Assembly (NCBI RefSeq): GCF_902459555.1
Contig: NZ_CABPSM010000018.1
Location: forward strand, 1 to 64,000
Reading direction: 5' to 3'
From: Pandoraea horticolens
GTDB lineage: Bacteria; Pseudomonadota; Gammaproteobacteria; Burkholderiales; Burkholderiaceae
DNA: 64,000 nt
The notes beneath the pieces were generated by a model. It made no database searches. It was not told the origin of the DNA and saw only the letters and a program-made list of their open reading frames with translations. How positions within the stretch are numbered: position 1 is the first letter of the stretch; the number at the start of each line of letters is the position of its first letter. Below, one piece after another: positions 43,868 through 55,142 of the stretch. The translations under genes were made by a program, and so were the position numbers.

Positions 43868-44799
43868 ACTGGCTGCGGATCAACCTGACCACCGTGGCAC
43901 TCGCCGCCCTGGCGCTCGGCTGGCTCGGCATGGGCGTCGCGCTGGCGAGCCTCGCCATGCCGGGACTCGCTTGCCTGGCGCTGGCGTGCCTTTGGGCCGT
44001 CTACACGTGGTGCCGGCCCGATGCTCGCATCGGTGCCGCGGCGGGCCACGTCATCGGCCTTATCGTCTTCACGCACGCGGCCGCCGCGCTCGACTACGCC
44101 GTGGTTGCCACCGGCGCGCCGCTCGTCGATCAGATGCTGGCCGCCCTGGACGGGCATCTCGGCTTCGACTGGGCAGCATGGCACGCCACCGTGCGCGGCT
44201 CGCACACGCTCTCGCTCGTGTTGCGGCTCGCCTATGACAGTGGCATGCCGCAGATCGCGCTGGTGGTCCTGCTGCTGTCGTTCACCGGACGCTTCGCCGA
44301 CCTGCGCCAGTTTGCCAATGCAATGACCGGCGCGTGCCTGGCGACCATCGCGATCTCAGGACTCATCCCTGCGGCCGGTGCCTTCGTCCATTTCGGGGGC
44401 TCGCCGGGCGAGCTGGCTACGCTGTCGCATTTTGCGCCGCTACGTGCCCACACCCTGACCGTAGTCGACCTGTCGGCCTTGCAGGGCCTGATCTCGATGC
44501 CGTCGTTCCATGCCGTCATGGCTGTGCTGCTCGCCTACGCGGTGCGCCGCTGCCGGGCGGCATTCGCCGTGCTTGCACCGCTCAACGCGCTAGTACTGCT
44601 CTCGACGCTCAGCGAAGGCGGCCACTACCTCGTCGACGTGCTCGCCGGGGTTGTCCTAGCTATCGTTGCCATCAAACTTGCGCGTCGGCATGGCGCCGCT
44701 TTGAAGAACACCTCACTGCCCACACCGGCGCTCGTGTCCGAGCCCGTGCATGAGCGGGGGCTTGCAGCCACGCGTCAAGTTTCCGGGGAAACATCATGA
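43864..44799 (+). CDS. PAP2-superfamily membrane phosphatase
   Basis: 311-residue protein with six or more hydrophobic helices and the PAP2 catalytic motifs: SMPSFHAV (the general-acid histidine) and EGGHYLVDVLAG (nucleophile histidine and aspartate). It resembles inositolphosphotransferase/lipid phosphatase types that act on prenyl or phosphatidyl phosphates. It starts inside the preceding stop and ends in an ATGA overlap with the glycosyltransferase, so the three genes form one unit, likely modifying an envelope glycolipid. Substrate unknown. Confidence 0.82.
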   Translation: MNWLRINLTTVALAALALGWLGMGVALASLAMPGLACLALACLWAVYTWCRPDARIGAAAGHVIGLIVFTHAAAALDYAVVATGAPLVDQMLAALDGHLGFDWAAWHATVRGSHTLSLVLRLAYDSGMPQIALVVLLLSFTGRFADLRQFANAMTGACLATIAISGLIPAAGAFVHFGGSPGELATLSHFAPLRAHTLTVVDLSALQGLISMPSFHAVMAVLLAYAVRRCRAAFAVLAPLNALVLLSTLSEGGHYLVDVLAGVVLAIVAIKLARRHGAALKNTSLPTPALVSEPVHERGLAATRQVSGETS

Positions 44800-45827
44800 G
44801 CAAACCCATCTATATCAAGCGCCTGTCCCTCGTGGTGCCGTGCTTCAACGAAAGCGAGTCGCTCGACGCCTTCTTCGGCACCGTCGTGCCGATTCTCGAG
44901 GCGGTGCCCGACACGCGCTTTGAGATCGTGTGCGTGAACGACGGGAGTACCGACGACACGCTCGGGCGCCTCATCTCGCACCGTCGCCGCGACGCGCGCA
45001 TCCGGGTGCTCGACCTCACGCGCAACTTCGGCAAGGAAGCCGCGCTCACGGCCGGCATCGACGAAGCGCGCGGCGACGCCGTGATCCCCATGGACGTCGA
45101 CTTGCAGGATCCGCCGCAGTTGATCCCGCGGATGGTCGAGCTATGGCGTGACGGCGCCGAAGTCGTGCTCGCGCAGCGCAGCAGCCGCGTCTGCGACTCG
45201 TGGGCCAAGCGCGTCGCGGCGGGCCTTTACTATCGTGTGCACAATCGACTCTCGGACGTGAAGTTGCCGGAGAACGTGGGCGACTACCGCCTCATGGACC
45301 GGCGCGTGGTCGATGCGCTCAAGCGCCTGCCCGAGCGGCACCGATTCATGAAGGGGTTGTTCGCCTGGGTCGGCTACCGCACCGCCGTGCTGCGCTACGA
45401 GCGGCAGCCGCGCTGCGCGGGGCAATCCAAGTTCTCCGGCTGGCGCCTGTGGAATTTCGCGCTCGAAGGCATCACGAGCTTCAGCTCGCTGCCGTTGCGC
45501 TGCTGGACCTACATCGGCCTGTCAATCGCCTTCGTTGCCTTCCTCTATGGCTCGTTCATTGTCGGGCGCACGCTCGTGCTCGGCATCGACGTGCCCGGCT
45601 ACGCCTCGCTGCTGAGCGCGCTGCTCTTCCTGGGTGGCCTTCAGCTCGTCGGCATCGGCGTGGTCGGCGAATATGTCGGACGCATCTACGACGAGGCGAA
45701 GGGGCGGCCCGTCTACCTCTTGCGGCGCCGGTACGAGGACAGTGGCAAGGTCAGCCAGTTGCCGCTCCAGTCGCTGCAACCCGGCACGCGGCGCACCGAG
45801 AAGCTCCACAGAGTGTTGAGCAAATAG
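44796..45827 (+). CDS. GtrB/ArnC-like family 2 glycosyltransferase
   Basis: 343-residue GT2 enzyme. The GT-A catalytic domain shows LVVPCFNESESL, VNDGSTDDTLG, the metal-binding PMDVDLQDPPQ and GDYRLMDRRVVDAL. Two C-terminal membrane helices follow (YIGLSIAFVAFLYGSFIVGR, LLSALLFLGGLQLVGIGVVG). Such enzymes charge undecaprenyl phosphate with a sugar for later transfer by a GT-C enzyme; the GT87-like neighbour would have been that partner. ATGA overlap with the PAP2 gene. Confidence 0.88.
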   Translation: MSKPIYIKRLSLVVPCFNESESLDAFFGTVVPILEAVPDTRFEIVCVNDGSTDDTLGRLISHRRRDARIRVLDLTRNFGKEAALTAGIDEARGDAVIPMDVDLQDPPQLIPRMVELWRDGAEVVLAQRSSRVCDSWAKRVAAGLYYRVHNRLSDVKLPENVGDYRLMDRRVVDALKRLPERHRFMKGLFAWVGYRTAVLRYERQPRCAGQSKFSGWRLWNFALEGITSFSSLPLRCWTYIGLSIAFVAFLYGSFIVGRTLVLGIDVPGYASLLSALLFLGGLQLVGIGVVGEYVGRIYDEAKGRPVYLLRRRYEDSGKVSQLPLQSLQPGTRRTEKLHRVLSK

Positions 45828-45983
45828 GAACAGGTCGTGGCCACGCGGAGGGCGATCGCATTGACTAGCTTCGGAGACCGGCAACGGTCGCGGCGAGCCG
45901 AGTGGCAGCCACGCTCATGTGCACGCCGGAATTCTAGGACTGGACAGCGACGCTTCTCGCCGACGTACCTTCAATCGGCGCCG

Positions 45984-46688
45984 TCAATACGACGGCAGCG
46001 CTGCCACGGCCGGTGTCAGGTGCACGATCCGGTACACCAGCGCCGAGGCCAGCACGATCAGCACCAGTGCCCCCGCGCGCACTCGCCAGTCATCGCGTGC
46101 CGGATGCACCGGTGCGGCGAGCCGCTTGTCGCCCACGAGCATCGGCTTGATCAGATCTTTCTTGCGCGCGATGCGATAGTAGAGAATCGCAAGCACATGT
46201 AACGCCACCAGCGCCACCAGTACCCATTGGTTGCGCAGGTGCCAGCCGGTGAGCATGTCGCTCGTGTCCTTGTCGATGAATTTGACGAGGGGGCCGTCGT
46301 TGAAGATGTCGTCGTTCGAGAACAGGCCGAGCACGACCTGAATGCCGAAGAACAGCAGCATGGCGATGACCGACAGGCCACCCAGCGGTGTGTGGCCGGC
46401 GAAGCGCGCGTCGGTGTCCGGCGCGTTGCGTAATGATCGGACGAACGCCCGCGGCCCGGTGATGAACGCGCTGAAGCGCGCATAGCGCGGTCCCGTGATG
46501 CCCCACACCAGCCGGAAGAGTAACAACGCGAGGACCGCGTAACCGCACCAGAAGTGGTAGACCATCGCGTTGCCACCGGTCTTGGCGGTGACGTAAGCGG
46601 CGACGGCGAGCACGACGAATGACCAGTGGAACAGACGTGTGGGCAGGTCCCAGATGCGGATCGGTTTCATTGGTGTGACGTTTGTCAT
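45984..46688 (-). CDS. Cytochrome b/b6 (b561-type) membrane protein
   Basis: 234-residue protein of the Ni/Fe-hydrogenase/thiosulfate reductase cytochrome b family. It opens IRIWDLPTRLFHWSFVVLAV, with the haem histidine in the TRLFHW motif. Further candidate ligand histidines are in MVYHFWCGYAVLALLL, MLTGWHLRNQWVLVALVALH and HVLAILYYRIARKKD. Four membrane helices are visible. It would pass electrons from the quinol pool to a periplasmic partner, which is not adjacent; the neighbour on the other side is secF. The start at 46688 has GGAA upstream; ATG at 46670 is an alternative. Confidence 0.85.
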   Translation of the reverse strand: MTNVTPMKPIRIWDLPTRLFHWSFVVLAVAAYVTAKTGGNAMVYHFWCGYAVLALLLFRLVWGITGPRYARFSAFITGPRAFVRSLRNAPDTDARFAGHTPLGGLSVIAMLLFFGIQVVLGLFSNDDIFNDGPLVKFIDKDTSDMLTGWHLRNQWVLVALVALHVLAILYYRIARKKDLIKPMLVGDKRLAAPVHPARDDWRVRAGALVLIVLASALVYRIVHLTPAVAALPSY

Positions 46689-46799
46689 TGACGAATTCCG
46701 CGAGATTACCGTAAGCCCGCTATGGCTGCACGTTCGGATGTAAGCCGCGAGCCGAACCAAACGCGCGCGCACAACGGCGCATCGGACGAACTACGGGCG

Positions 46800-46828
46800 A
46801 AAAAAACCGCCGGACATGCCGACGGCCT
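46800..46828 (-). terminator. Rho-independent terminator of secDF operon
   Basis: On the reverse strand CCGTCGG, five-base loop, CCGGCGG (one G-T pair), then seven T, about 30 bp after the secF stop. Confidence 0.82.
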
Positions 46829-46856
46829 TTCTGACTGACGATGCGTTGCGAGCCGG

Positions 46857-47834
46857 TCAGACTCGTGCGCCGAAGTTCGGGTCGTTGCGATCGACGCCTT
46901 CTTCCTCGTCGTTGTTGCTGTGCTTGATGAGGTCTTCACGCTTCACGCCGAGCCACATCGCGAGTGCCGCGGCCACGAACACCGACGAGTAGATCCCGAA
47001 CAGAATACCCACGGTCAGGGCAAGCGCGAAGTAGTGCAGCGTCTGACCGCCGAAGAAGAACATCGACAGCACCATCATTTCCGTGCTCGCGTGCGTGATG
47101 ATCGTACGCGACATGGTGGTCGTGATGGCGTGATCGATCACTTCCTGCACGGTCGCCTTGCGCATCCTGCGGAACGTTTCGCGAATCCGGTCGAAGATCA
47201 CGACCGACTCGTTCACCGAGTAACCGAGCACGGCGAGCACCCCCGCCAGCACCGCCAGCGAGAATTCCCACTGGAAGTACGCGAAGAAACCCAGAATGAT
47301 CACCACGTCGTGCAAGTTGGCGATCACGCCGGCGACGGCGAATTTCCATTCGAAGCGGAACGACAGGTAGATGATGATGCCGACGACCACAAAGGTCAGG
47401 GCCAGCAGACCGTCCGTGAACAACTCGTGGCCGATCTGCGGACCGACAAATTCCACACGGCGCAACTGCACGTCGGGGGCGTCGGCCTTCAGCGCGGTCA
47501 TCACCGCGTCGCTTTGCTGCGCGCTGGTGACCTGCTTGCCGTCCGAACCGGTCTGAATCGGCAGGCGGACCATCACGTCGCGCGAGGTGCCGAAGCTCTG
47601 CACCTGCACGTCGCGATAGCCGAGCTTGCCGACTTCGCTACGGATCTTCTCGAGATCGGCCGCCTGCGTGTAGGCCACTTCCATGACCGTACCGCCGGTG
47701 AACTCGATCGACAGGTGCAGGCCCCGCGTGAGCAGGAAGAACACCGCCGCCACGAACGTGAGCGCCGAGATGATGTTGAAGATCAGGGCGTGCCGCATGA
47801 ACGGCACGTCTTTCTTGATGCGGAAAAATTCCAT
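46857..47834 (-). CDS. secF: Protein translocase subunit SecF
   Basis: 325-residue RND-related membrane protein. Six helices are present with the family motif LSIEFTGGTVMEV (SecF D/E-F-x-G-G-T) and the conserved NLHDVVIILGFFAYF and LAVLGYSVNESVVIFDRIRE. With SecD it uses the proton gradient to pull proteins from the SecYEG channel. It follows secD by 24 bp in the queA-tgt-yajC-secD-secF order standard for the proteobacteria. The C-terminal tail is acidic. Confidence 0.96.
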   Translation of the reverse strand: MEFFRIKKDVPFMRHALIFNIISALTFVAAVFFLLTRGLHLSIEFTGGTVMEVAYTQAADLEKIRSEVGKLGYRDVQVQSFGTSRDVMVRLPIQTGSDGKQVTSAQQSDAVMTALKADAPDVQLRRVEFVGPQIGHELFTDGLLALTFVVVGIIIYLSFRFEWKFAVAGVIANLHDVVIILGFFAYFQWEFSLAVLAGVLAVLGYSVNESVVIFDRIRETFRRMRKATVQEVIDHAITTTMSRTIITHASTEMMVLSMFFFGGQTLHYFALALTVGILFGIYSSVFVAAALAMWLGVKREDLIKHSNNDEEEGVDRNDPNFGARV

Positions 47835-47858
47835 GACTGTTTCCTCTCGCGCCTGCGG

Positions 47859-49751
47859 TTATTGCTCGCCTGCGTCGGGTGCGTTCGTCGCACCATCCGG
47901 GCGCCACACCTGACCGATCGCCAGCGTCTTGAGCTTGCGACGGCCGCCGTACCACAGGTTGACCAGACCGCGCGAGAAGAACACGGCCGAGAACATCGAG
48001 GTCAGGATACCCAGGCAGTGCACCACGGCGAATGCGCGCACCGGGCCCGAACCGAACGCCAGCAACGCCAGGCCGGCGATGAGTGTCGTCACGTTCGAGT
48101 CCAGAATCGTTGCCCAGGCGTGCTCGAAGCCCAGCGAAATCGCCTTCTGGGCCGACGCTCCCGCGCGCAGTTCTTCACGGATACGTTCGTTGATCAGCAC
48201 GTTGGCGTCGATGGCCATACCGAGCGTAAGCGCGATAGCGGCAATGCCCGGCAGCGTGAGCGTGGCCTGCATCATCGAGAGCACGGCGACGAGCAGCAAC
48301 AGGTTGAACAGCAGGGCGATCACCGAGAAGACGCCGAACAGCATGTAGTACAGCATCATGAACACCGCGATGGCGATCAGGCCGTACATCACCGAGTCGA
48401 CACCCTTTTGCACGTTATCTGCACCGAGGCTCGGGCCGATCGTGCGTTCTTCGATGATCTCCATCGGGGCGGCGAGCGAACCGGCGCGCAACAGCAGCGC
48501 CAGATCGTTGGCGCCTTGCGCCGAGCCCATGCCGGTGATCTGGAAGCTCTGGCCCAGTTCGCTGCGGATGTTGGCCACCGTCAGCACTTCGCCCTTGCCC
48601 TTCTCGAACAGCACGATGGCCATCGGCTTGCCGATGTTGTCGCGCGAGACATCACGCAACACACGGCCGCCTGCGGCGTCGAGCTTGATGTTGACGGACG
48701 GCTGCTGGTGATCGTCGAAGCCTGCCGAAGCGCTCGTGATGCGATCGCCGCTGAAGATCACCTGACGCTTGAGCATCACCGGTGCGCCATTGCCGTGCAG
48801 GAACAGCTCGTCCTGCGGCGGCACCGGCGTGTTGGCCGACACCAGACGCGGCGCATCCGGGTCGGCCAGACGTGCTTCGAGCGTTGCCGTACGGCCGATG
48901 ATGTCCTTCGCCTTGGCGGTGTCTTGCACGCCGGGCAACTGCACCACGATGCGATCCGGGCCTTCCTGCTGAATCACCGGTTCGGACACACCGAGTTCGT
49001 TCACCCGGTTATGCAGCGTGACGATGTTCTGCTTGACGGCGTTGTCCTGCACGGCGCGGCGCGCCGCTTCCGTGAACGCACCCACCACCTTGAACGTGCC
49101 GTTCGGGCCGGCTTGCGTGGTGTAGGTGAGATCGGGCAAACCATCGGTGAGGGCGGTGCGGGCGCGGTCCGCGTCGTCCTGGCTGCTGAAGACGGCTTCG
49201 ATACCGGTATCCGTGCGCGTCACGCCGTTATGGCGGATGTTCTTGTCGCGCAGCAGCGTCCGGGCATCGGCTGCGGCAGCATCCAGACGCTTGGTGATGG
49301 CGCCGGCCATGTCGACTTGCAGCAGGAAGTGGACCCCGCCGCGCAGGTCGAGGCCGAGGTACATCGGCAGCGCGTGGATTCGGGAGAGCCACGCTGGCGA
49401 GGCCGAGAGCAGGTTGAGCGCGACGACATAGGTCGGATCGGTCGGATCGGTGTTCAGCGACGACTGAAGCAGATCCTTGGCGCGAAGCTGCGTGTCGGTA
49501 TCGGCGAAGCGAATGCGTACGCTCGGGTTGGCGCCCGTGTTGTCGAACACGGCGCCGTTATAGACAATGTTCTGTGCCTTGAGCGCGTCTTCGGCGCGCG
49601 AAAGCGTCGAGGGATCGACCTTGACGGTCGCCTTGACGCTGGAAATCTGTACTGCCGGTGTTTCACCGAACAGGTTCGGCAGTGTATAGAGCACCCCGAT
49701 GGCAAGTGCCACCAGAATGACGACGTATTTCCAGAGAGGATAGCGATTCAT
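47859..49751 (-). CDS. secD: Protein translocase subunit SecD
   Basis: 630-residue membrane protein. The first helix (YPLWKYVVILVALAIGVLYT), the large periplasmic P1 domain and the YLGLDLRGGVHFLLQVD motif are followed by five C-terminal helices with ALTLGMAIDANVLINERIRE. Length agrees with proteobacterial SecD (about 615-635). Preceded by yajC with a 135-bp gap that contains a hairpin. Confidence 0.96.
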   Translation of the reverse strand: MNRYPLWKYVVILVALAIGVLYTLPNLFGETPAVQISSVKATVKVDPSTLSRAEDALKAQNIVYNGAVFDNTGANPSVRIRFADTDTQLRAKDLLQSSLNTDPTDPTYVVALNLLSASPAWLSRIHALPMYLGLDLRGGVHFLLQVDMAGAITKRLDAAAADARTLLRDKNIRHNGVTRTDTGIEAVFSSQDDADRARTALTDGLPDLTYTTQAGPNGTFKVVGAFTEAARRAVQDNAVKQNIVTLHNRVNELGVSEPVIQQEGPDRIVVQLPGVQDTAKAKDIIGRTATLEARLADPDAPRLVSANTPVPPQDELFLHGNGAPVMLKRQVIFSGDRITSASAGFDDHQQPSVNIKLDAAGGRVLRDVSRDNIGKPMAIVLFEKGKGEVLTVANIRSELGQSFQITGMGSAQGANDLALLLRAGSLAAPMEIIEERTIGPSLGADNVQKGVDSVMYGLIAIAVFMMLYYMLFGVFSVIALLFNLLLLVAVLSMMQATLTLPGIAAIALTLGMAIDANVLINERIREELRAGASAQKAISLGFEHAWATILDSNVTTLIAGLALLAFGSGPVRAFAVVHCLGILTSMFSAVFFSRGLVNLWYGGRRKLKTLAIGQVWRPDGATNAPDAGEQ

Positions 49752-49803
49752 AGCAGCGGGCTAGGGTGATGCCTCGTGGCAAACCGTGCTTCGGACCGGC
49801 CGG

Positions 49804-49840
49804 CATGGCGACGCAGATCGCCACGATCGGCGTCGCCATG
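49804..49840. repeat. Inverted repeat between yajC and secD
   Basis: CATGGCGACGC (49804-49814), 15 bases, GCGTCGCCATG (49830-49840), perfect. Two GCGGCCGC octamers follow at 49845 and 49861. There is no T run. It may form an RNA stem that stabilises or separates yajC mRNA from secD. Confidence 0.7.
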
Positions 49841-49886
49841 CACTGCGGCCGCCGGTAAGGGCGGCCGCGTACGGATGCGCGAAGGA

Positions 49887-50213
49887 TCAGAGCGCCTTGA
49901 TGGTGCCCTTCGGCAGCAGGGTGGTGATAGCGCCCTTCTGCACGTTGATCTCGACGTTCTCGGCGATCTCCACGGTCACGAAGGTCTCGCCGACCTTCGA
50001 GATGCGTCCGGCCAGGCCGCCCGAGGTTACGACTTCGTCGCCCTTGGTGAGGGCCGCCAGCATGTTGCGGGTCTCTTTCTGACGCTTCATTTGCGGACGA
50101 ATCATGATGAAGTACAACACCACGAACATCAGCACGAGCGGCAGGAAGCTCATCAGGTTGCTGGTCGGACTGGCAGCGCCAGCCGTCTGAGCGAAGGCTT
50201 CGGAAATCAGCAC
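49887..50213 (-). CDS. yajC: Preprotein translocase accessory subunit YajC
   Basis: 108-residue single-span protein: periplasmic N-terminus, one helix (LPLVLMFVVLYFIMIRPQMK) and a cytosolic SH3-like domain (MLAALTKGDEVVTSGGLAGRISKV), exactly the YajC pattern. It associates with SecDF. It lies between tgt and secD, as usual. Confidence 0.95.
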   Translation of the reverse strand: MLISEAFAQTAGAASPTSNLMSFLPLVLMFVVLYFIMIRPQMKRQKETRNMLAALTKGDEVVTSGGLAGRISKVGETFVTVEIAENVEINVQKGAITTLLPKGTIKAL

Positions 50214-50380
50214 GTTCGGTTCTCCTTATGTAAGACGTGTAAAAGCCGCGTGTGGCCGGGTCTCCGGACACGCGCGGCGTGTGTTTCGGTACGAGGACGC
50301 ACGATCCAAGCCCGGCATTTTACCACTGCCCGACCCCGTTCCCCCGGGGGATTCGGTACCCGCTGCCGGGCCCCGGCCAC

Positions 50381-51637
<1,257 letters not shown>

Positions 51638-51655
51638 TCAGACGACCATGCGACT

Positions 51656-52738
51656 TCAGGCGGCGGCTTTCGGTGCGTCGTGCAGCGCCACGCGCGAGAG
51701 GATCATGGCGTCGCCGTAGCTGAAGAAGCGGTAACGCTGCTCGATGGCGTGCCGGTAGGCCGCGCGGATCGTCTCAACGCCCGAGAATGCCGACACGAGC
51801 ATGAGCAGCGTCGATTTGGGCAAATGGAAGTTGGTGACGAGACGGTCGACCAACTGGAAACGATAGCCTGGCGTAATGAAAATGTTCGTCTCGGCGCTCC
51901 CGGCGTGCAGGGTGCCCGGCGTGCCGCCGGCTGCCAGCGTGGCCTGTGCCGCGGACTCCAACGCCCGCATCGACGTCGTGCCCACCGCGATCACGCGCCC
52001 GCCGCGCGCCCGTGTGGCGGCCACGGCGTCCACCAGCGAGGGCGTGATCTCGTACCACTCCGAATGCATCTTGTGCTCGTCGATGTTCTCCACGCGTACC
52101 GGCTGGAACGTGCCCGCGCCGACATGCAGCGTGAGCGCGGCGCGCTGGACGCCCAGCGCGTCGAGGCGGGCGAAAAGAGCGTCGTCGAAGTGAAGGCCGG
52201 CCGTCGGCGCGGCCACCGCGCCCGGATTGCGGGCATAGACAGTCTGGTAGCGTGTTTCGTCGGCTGCGTCGGCGTCGTGCTCGATGTACGGCGGCAGCGG
52301 CAAGCGGCCGTAGGTCTCGAGCAGCGTGTAGCAGTCGTCAGGGAAATGCAGTGTGTAGAACGGCTCGACGCGCTCGCCGACCGTCACCTCGAAGGCATCG
52401 GCCAGACGCAGCACGGTGCCGGGCGCCGGGCTTTTGCTTGCGCGAATCTGGGCGAGGGCCGTCCGGTCGTCGATCACGCGCTCGACGAGCACTTCGATCT
52501 TGCCGCCGCTCGCCTTCTGGCCGAACAGACGGGCCTTGATGACGCGCGTGTCGTTGAACACGAGCAGGTCGCCAGGCGCTAGCAGGTTGGGCAGATCGGT
52601 GAAGTGCCGGTCGTACAGATGAGGGGGCGCGACGCTGCCGTCGACCTCCAGCAGGCGGCTGGCCGTGCGCTCGGTGAGCGCGGTCTGTGCGATCAGATCG
52701 GGCGGCAGGTCGAAATCGAAATCGGAAAGGGTATACAT
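51656..52738 (-). CDS. queA: S-adenosylmethionine:tRNA ribosyltransferase-isomerase
   Basis: 360-residue QueA, which transfers and isomerises the ribose of SAM onto preQ1-tRNA to give epoxyqueuosine. Family segments [39 protein letters not shown] and [15 protein letters not shown] are clear. It is divergent from recG across about 103 bp, which must hold both promoters. Confidence 0.96.
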   Translation of the reverse strand: MYTLSDFDFDLPPDLIAQTALTERTASRLLEVDGSVAPPHLYDRHFTDLPNLLAPGDLLVFNDTRVIKARLFGQKASGGKIEVLVERVIDDRTALAQIRASKSPAPGTVLRLADAFEVTVGERVEPFYTLHFPDDCYTLLETYGRLPLPPYIEHDADAADETRYQTVYARNPGAVAAPTAGLHFDDALFARLDALGVQRAALTLHVGAGTFQPVRVENIDEHKMHSEWYEITPSLVDAVAATRARGGRVIAVGTTSMRALESAAQATLAAGGTPGTLHAGSAETNIFITPGYRFQLVDRLVTNFHLPKSTLLMLVSAFSGVETIRAAYRHAIEQRYRFFSYGDAMILSRVALHDAPKAAA

Positions 52739-52841
52739 CAGCGTTTACAATGCGTAGCAACCGACATTTTACTTGGTTCGTCCGAAGGCCTGCCGGCACG
52801 GTGTGCGCCGCACGGGCGAACACCCCCGAACTCGCGACTGC

Positions 52842-55142
52842 ATGACCGAACGCAGAATGCCCGCCACCGCGCCTGACGACGCCCCTGCCGACCTTGTGGA
52901 TCTTGCCGATGCCGCAGGTGCACAGGCAGACGCCGCGCCACGCCCCGCTGCGAAACGCGCGCGACGTACGTCCTCGCCAGCCGAGGCGCAGACTGGCATC
53001 GACGCGCCGGTTCCCGCCAAATCGGAGAAGTCCTCCAAATCCGCCAAAGCCTCGAAAGAGGCCAAGCCGGCCGCACGCAAGACGGCCGGCTCCGGCACTG
53101 CCGACAAGCTCGCCAAGCTCGGCCTGAAGCGCGACATCGATCTGATACTGCATCTGCCGATGCGCTACGAGGACGAAACCACGTTGCGCAAGATCGGCGA
53201 CGTGCTGCCCAGCGAACTGGCGCAGGTCGAAGGCGTTGTCACGTCGAGCGAAGTGGCTTACCGGCCGCGCCGTCAGTGGGTGGTACGCATCGCTGACGAA
53301 GGTCACGAACTCGTGCTGCGTTTTCTGAATTTCTACGGCAGCCAGCAGAAACAGCTCGCCATCGGCACCCGCGTGCGAGTGCGCGGCGAAGTGCGTGGCG
53401 GCTTTTTCGGATTGGAGATGGTGCATCCCGCGTATCGCGTCGTGCAGGACGCCGCGACACCGTTGCCGGAGGCCCTCACGCCGGTGTACCCGAGCGCGGC
53501 GGGACTCTCGCAAGCCTATCTGCGTAAAGCGATTCACAACGCCATGGAGCGTACTCCGCTGCCGGAGTTGCTGCCTCAGGGGCTGCTTCAGCACGCCATC
53601 GGCCCCGATCACCCGCTCCCGGCACTGGCCGATGCCGTGCGTCTGCTGCATGCGCCACCGCCCGAGGTGTCGGAGACGGCGCTCATCGAGCGTTCGCATC
53701 CGGCGTGGTTGCGCATCAAGTGCGAGGAACTGCTCGCGCAGCAACTCTCGCTCAAGCGGGCGCAGGCGGCGCGCCGGCGTCTGGCGGCGCCGTCCTTTGG
53801 CAAATCCGTGCCGGGCGGTTTGCTCGCGCGCTTCGAAGCGGCGCTGCCGTTCCGGCTGACGGGTGCGCAGCAGCGTGTGTGGGCGGAGATCCAAGCCGAT
53901 CTGGCCGAACCGCATCCGATGCAGCGTCTGTTGCAGGGCGACGTGGGCAGCGGCAAGACGATCATTGCTGCGCTGGCGGCCGCGCAGGCCATCGACGCCG
54001 GTTTCCAGGCGGCCATCATGGCGCCGACCGAAATTCTCGCGGAACAGCATCTGCGTAAGCTCTCGGCGTGGCTCGTGCCACTGGGCGTCGACGTCGCGTG
54101 GCTGGCGGGCAGCATGAAGGCGAAGGAAAAGCGCGAAGCCCTTGCCCGTGTGGCGAGCGGCGAAGCGCAACTCGTCATCGGTACGCACGCCATCATTCAG
54201 GACACGGTCACGTTCGCGCGACTGGGCATGGCGGTGGTCGACGAGCAACACCGGTTCGGGGTCGCGCAACGTCTGGCCCTGCGCAGCAAGATGCAGACGG
54301 CAGGCATGGGCGAGCGCGCGATGCCGCATCAGTTGATGATGAGCGCGACGCCCATTCCGCGCACGCTCGCCATGACGTACTACGCCGATCTCGACGTCTC
54401 TGTGATCGACGAGTTGCCACCGGGCCGCAGCCCGGTCGTCACGAAATTGATCAGCGACACACGCCGGCCCGAAGTGATCGACCGTGTTCGCGCGGCGGCG
54501 CTTGCCGGACGTCAGGTGTACTGGGTTTGCCCGCTGATCGAGGAGAGCGAAGCGCTGCAATTGCAGACGGCCGTCGATACCCACGCGCAATTGGTGGCGG
54601 CGCTGCCCGAACTGCGCGTGGGGCTCGTTCACGGACGACTCTCCCCTGCGGAAAAGGCCGCCGTGATGGAAGACTTCACGCGCGGCGACACGCATCTGCT
54701 GGTGGCGACCACGGTCATCGAAGTGGGCGTGGACGTGCCCAACGCGTCTCTGATGGTGATTGAGCACGCCGAGCGCTTCGGGCTCGCGCAATTGCACCAG
54801 TTGAGAGGACGCGTCGGGCGGGGCTCCGCGGAATCCGTCTGTCTGCTGATGTACGCATCGCCGCTGTCGATGGGCGCGAAGGCGCGCTTGCAGACGATGC
54901 GCGAGACCACTGACGGTTTTGTCATTGCCCGGCGAGATCTGGAGATCCGCGGCCCGGGCGAGTTTCTCGGTGCGCGGCAGTCCGGCGCGGCCATGCTGCG
55001 CTTTGTCGATCTGAGCGAAGACGCCTGGTTGATCCCAGGGGCGCAGGAAGCGGCCGATGTGCTGCTGAAGTCCCATCCTGGCGCGGTGGCGGCGCATCTG
55101 GAGCGCTGGCTCGGGGCGCGGGAAGACTATCTGAAAGCGTGA
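52842..55142 (+). CDS. recG: ATP-dependent DNA helicase RecG
   Basis: 766-residue branch-migration helicase that remodels stalled forks. The wedge domain (VEGVVTSSEVAYRPRRQWVV, LRFLNFYGSQQKQL) precedes the helicase core, with Walker A QGDVGSGKT and DEQH box VVDEQHRFGV, MMSATPIPRTLAMT and the RecG signature LHQLRGRVGRG. The N-terminus has a roughly 80-residue lysine/alanine/proline-rich extension (KSEKSSKSAKASKEAKPAAR) before the normal RecG start. Start could also be ATG at 52857. Length is above the usual 690 because of the extension. Confidence 0.95.
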   Translation: MTERRMPATAPDDAPADLVDLADAAGAQADAAPRPAAKRARRTSSPAEAQTGIDAPVPAKSEKSSKSAKASKEAKPAARKTAGSGTADKLAKLGLKRDIDLILHLPMRYEDETTLRKIGDVLPSELAQVEGVVTSSEVAYRPRRQWVVRIADEGHELVLRFLNFYGSQQKQLAIGTRVRVRGEVRGGFFGLEMVHPAYRVVQDAATPLPEALTPVYPSAAGLSQAYLRKAIHNAMERTPLPELLPQGLLQHAIGPDHPLPALADAVRLLHAPPPEVSETALIERSHPAWLRIKCEELLAQQLSLKRAQAARRRLAAPSFGKSVPGGLLARFEAALPFRLTGAQQRVWAEIQADLAEPHPMQRLLQGDVGSGKTIIAALAAAQAIDAGFQAAIMAPTEILAEQHLRKLSAWLVPLGVDVAWLAGSMKAKEKREALARVASGEAQLVIGTHAIIQDTVTFARLGMAVVDEQHRFGVAQRLALRSKMQTAGMGERAMPHQLMMSATPIPRTLAMTYYADLDVSVIDELPPGRSPVVTKLISDTRRPEVIDRVRAAALAGRQVYWVCPLIEESEALQLQTAVDTHAQLVAALPELRVGLVHGRLSPAEKAAVMEDFTRGDTHLLVATTVIEVGVDVPNASLMVIEHAERFGLAQLHQLRGRVGRGSAESVCLLMYASPLSMGAKARLQTMRETTDGFVIARRDLEIRGPGEFLGARQSGAAMLRFVDLSEDAWLIPGAQEAADVLLKSHPGAVAAHLERWLGAREDYLKA

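Noticed and set aside
46920-49769. 949-codon open frame on the forward strand
   Set aside because: Shadow of secF and secD; low-complexity H/R/Q/E composition and no domain.
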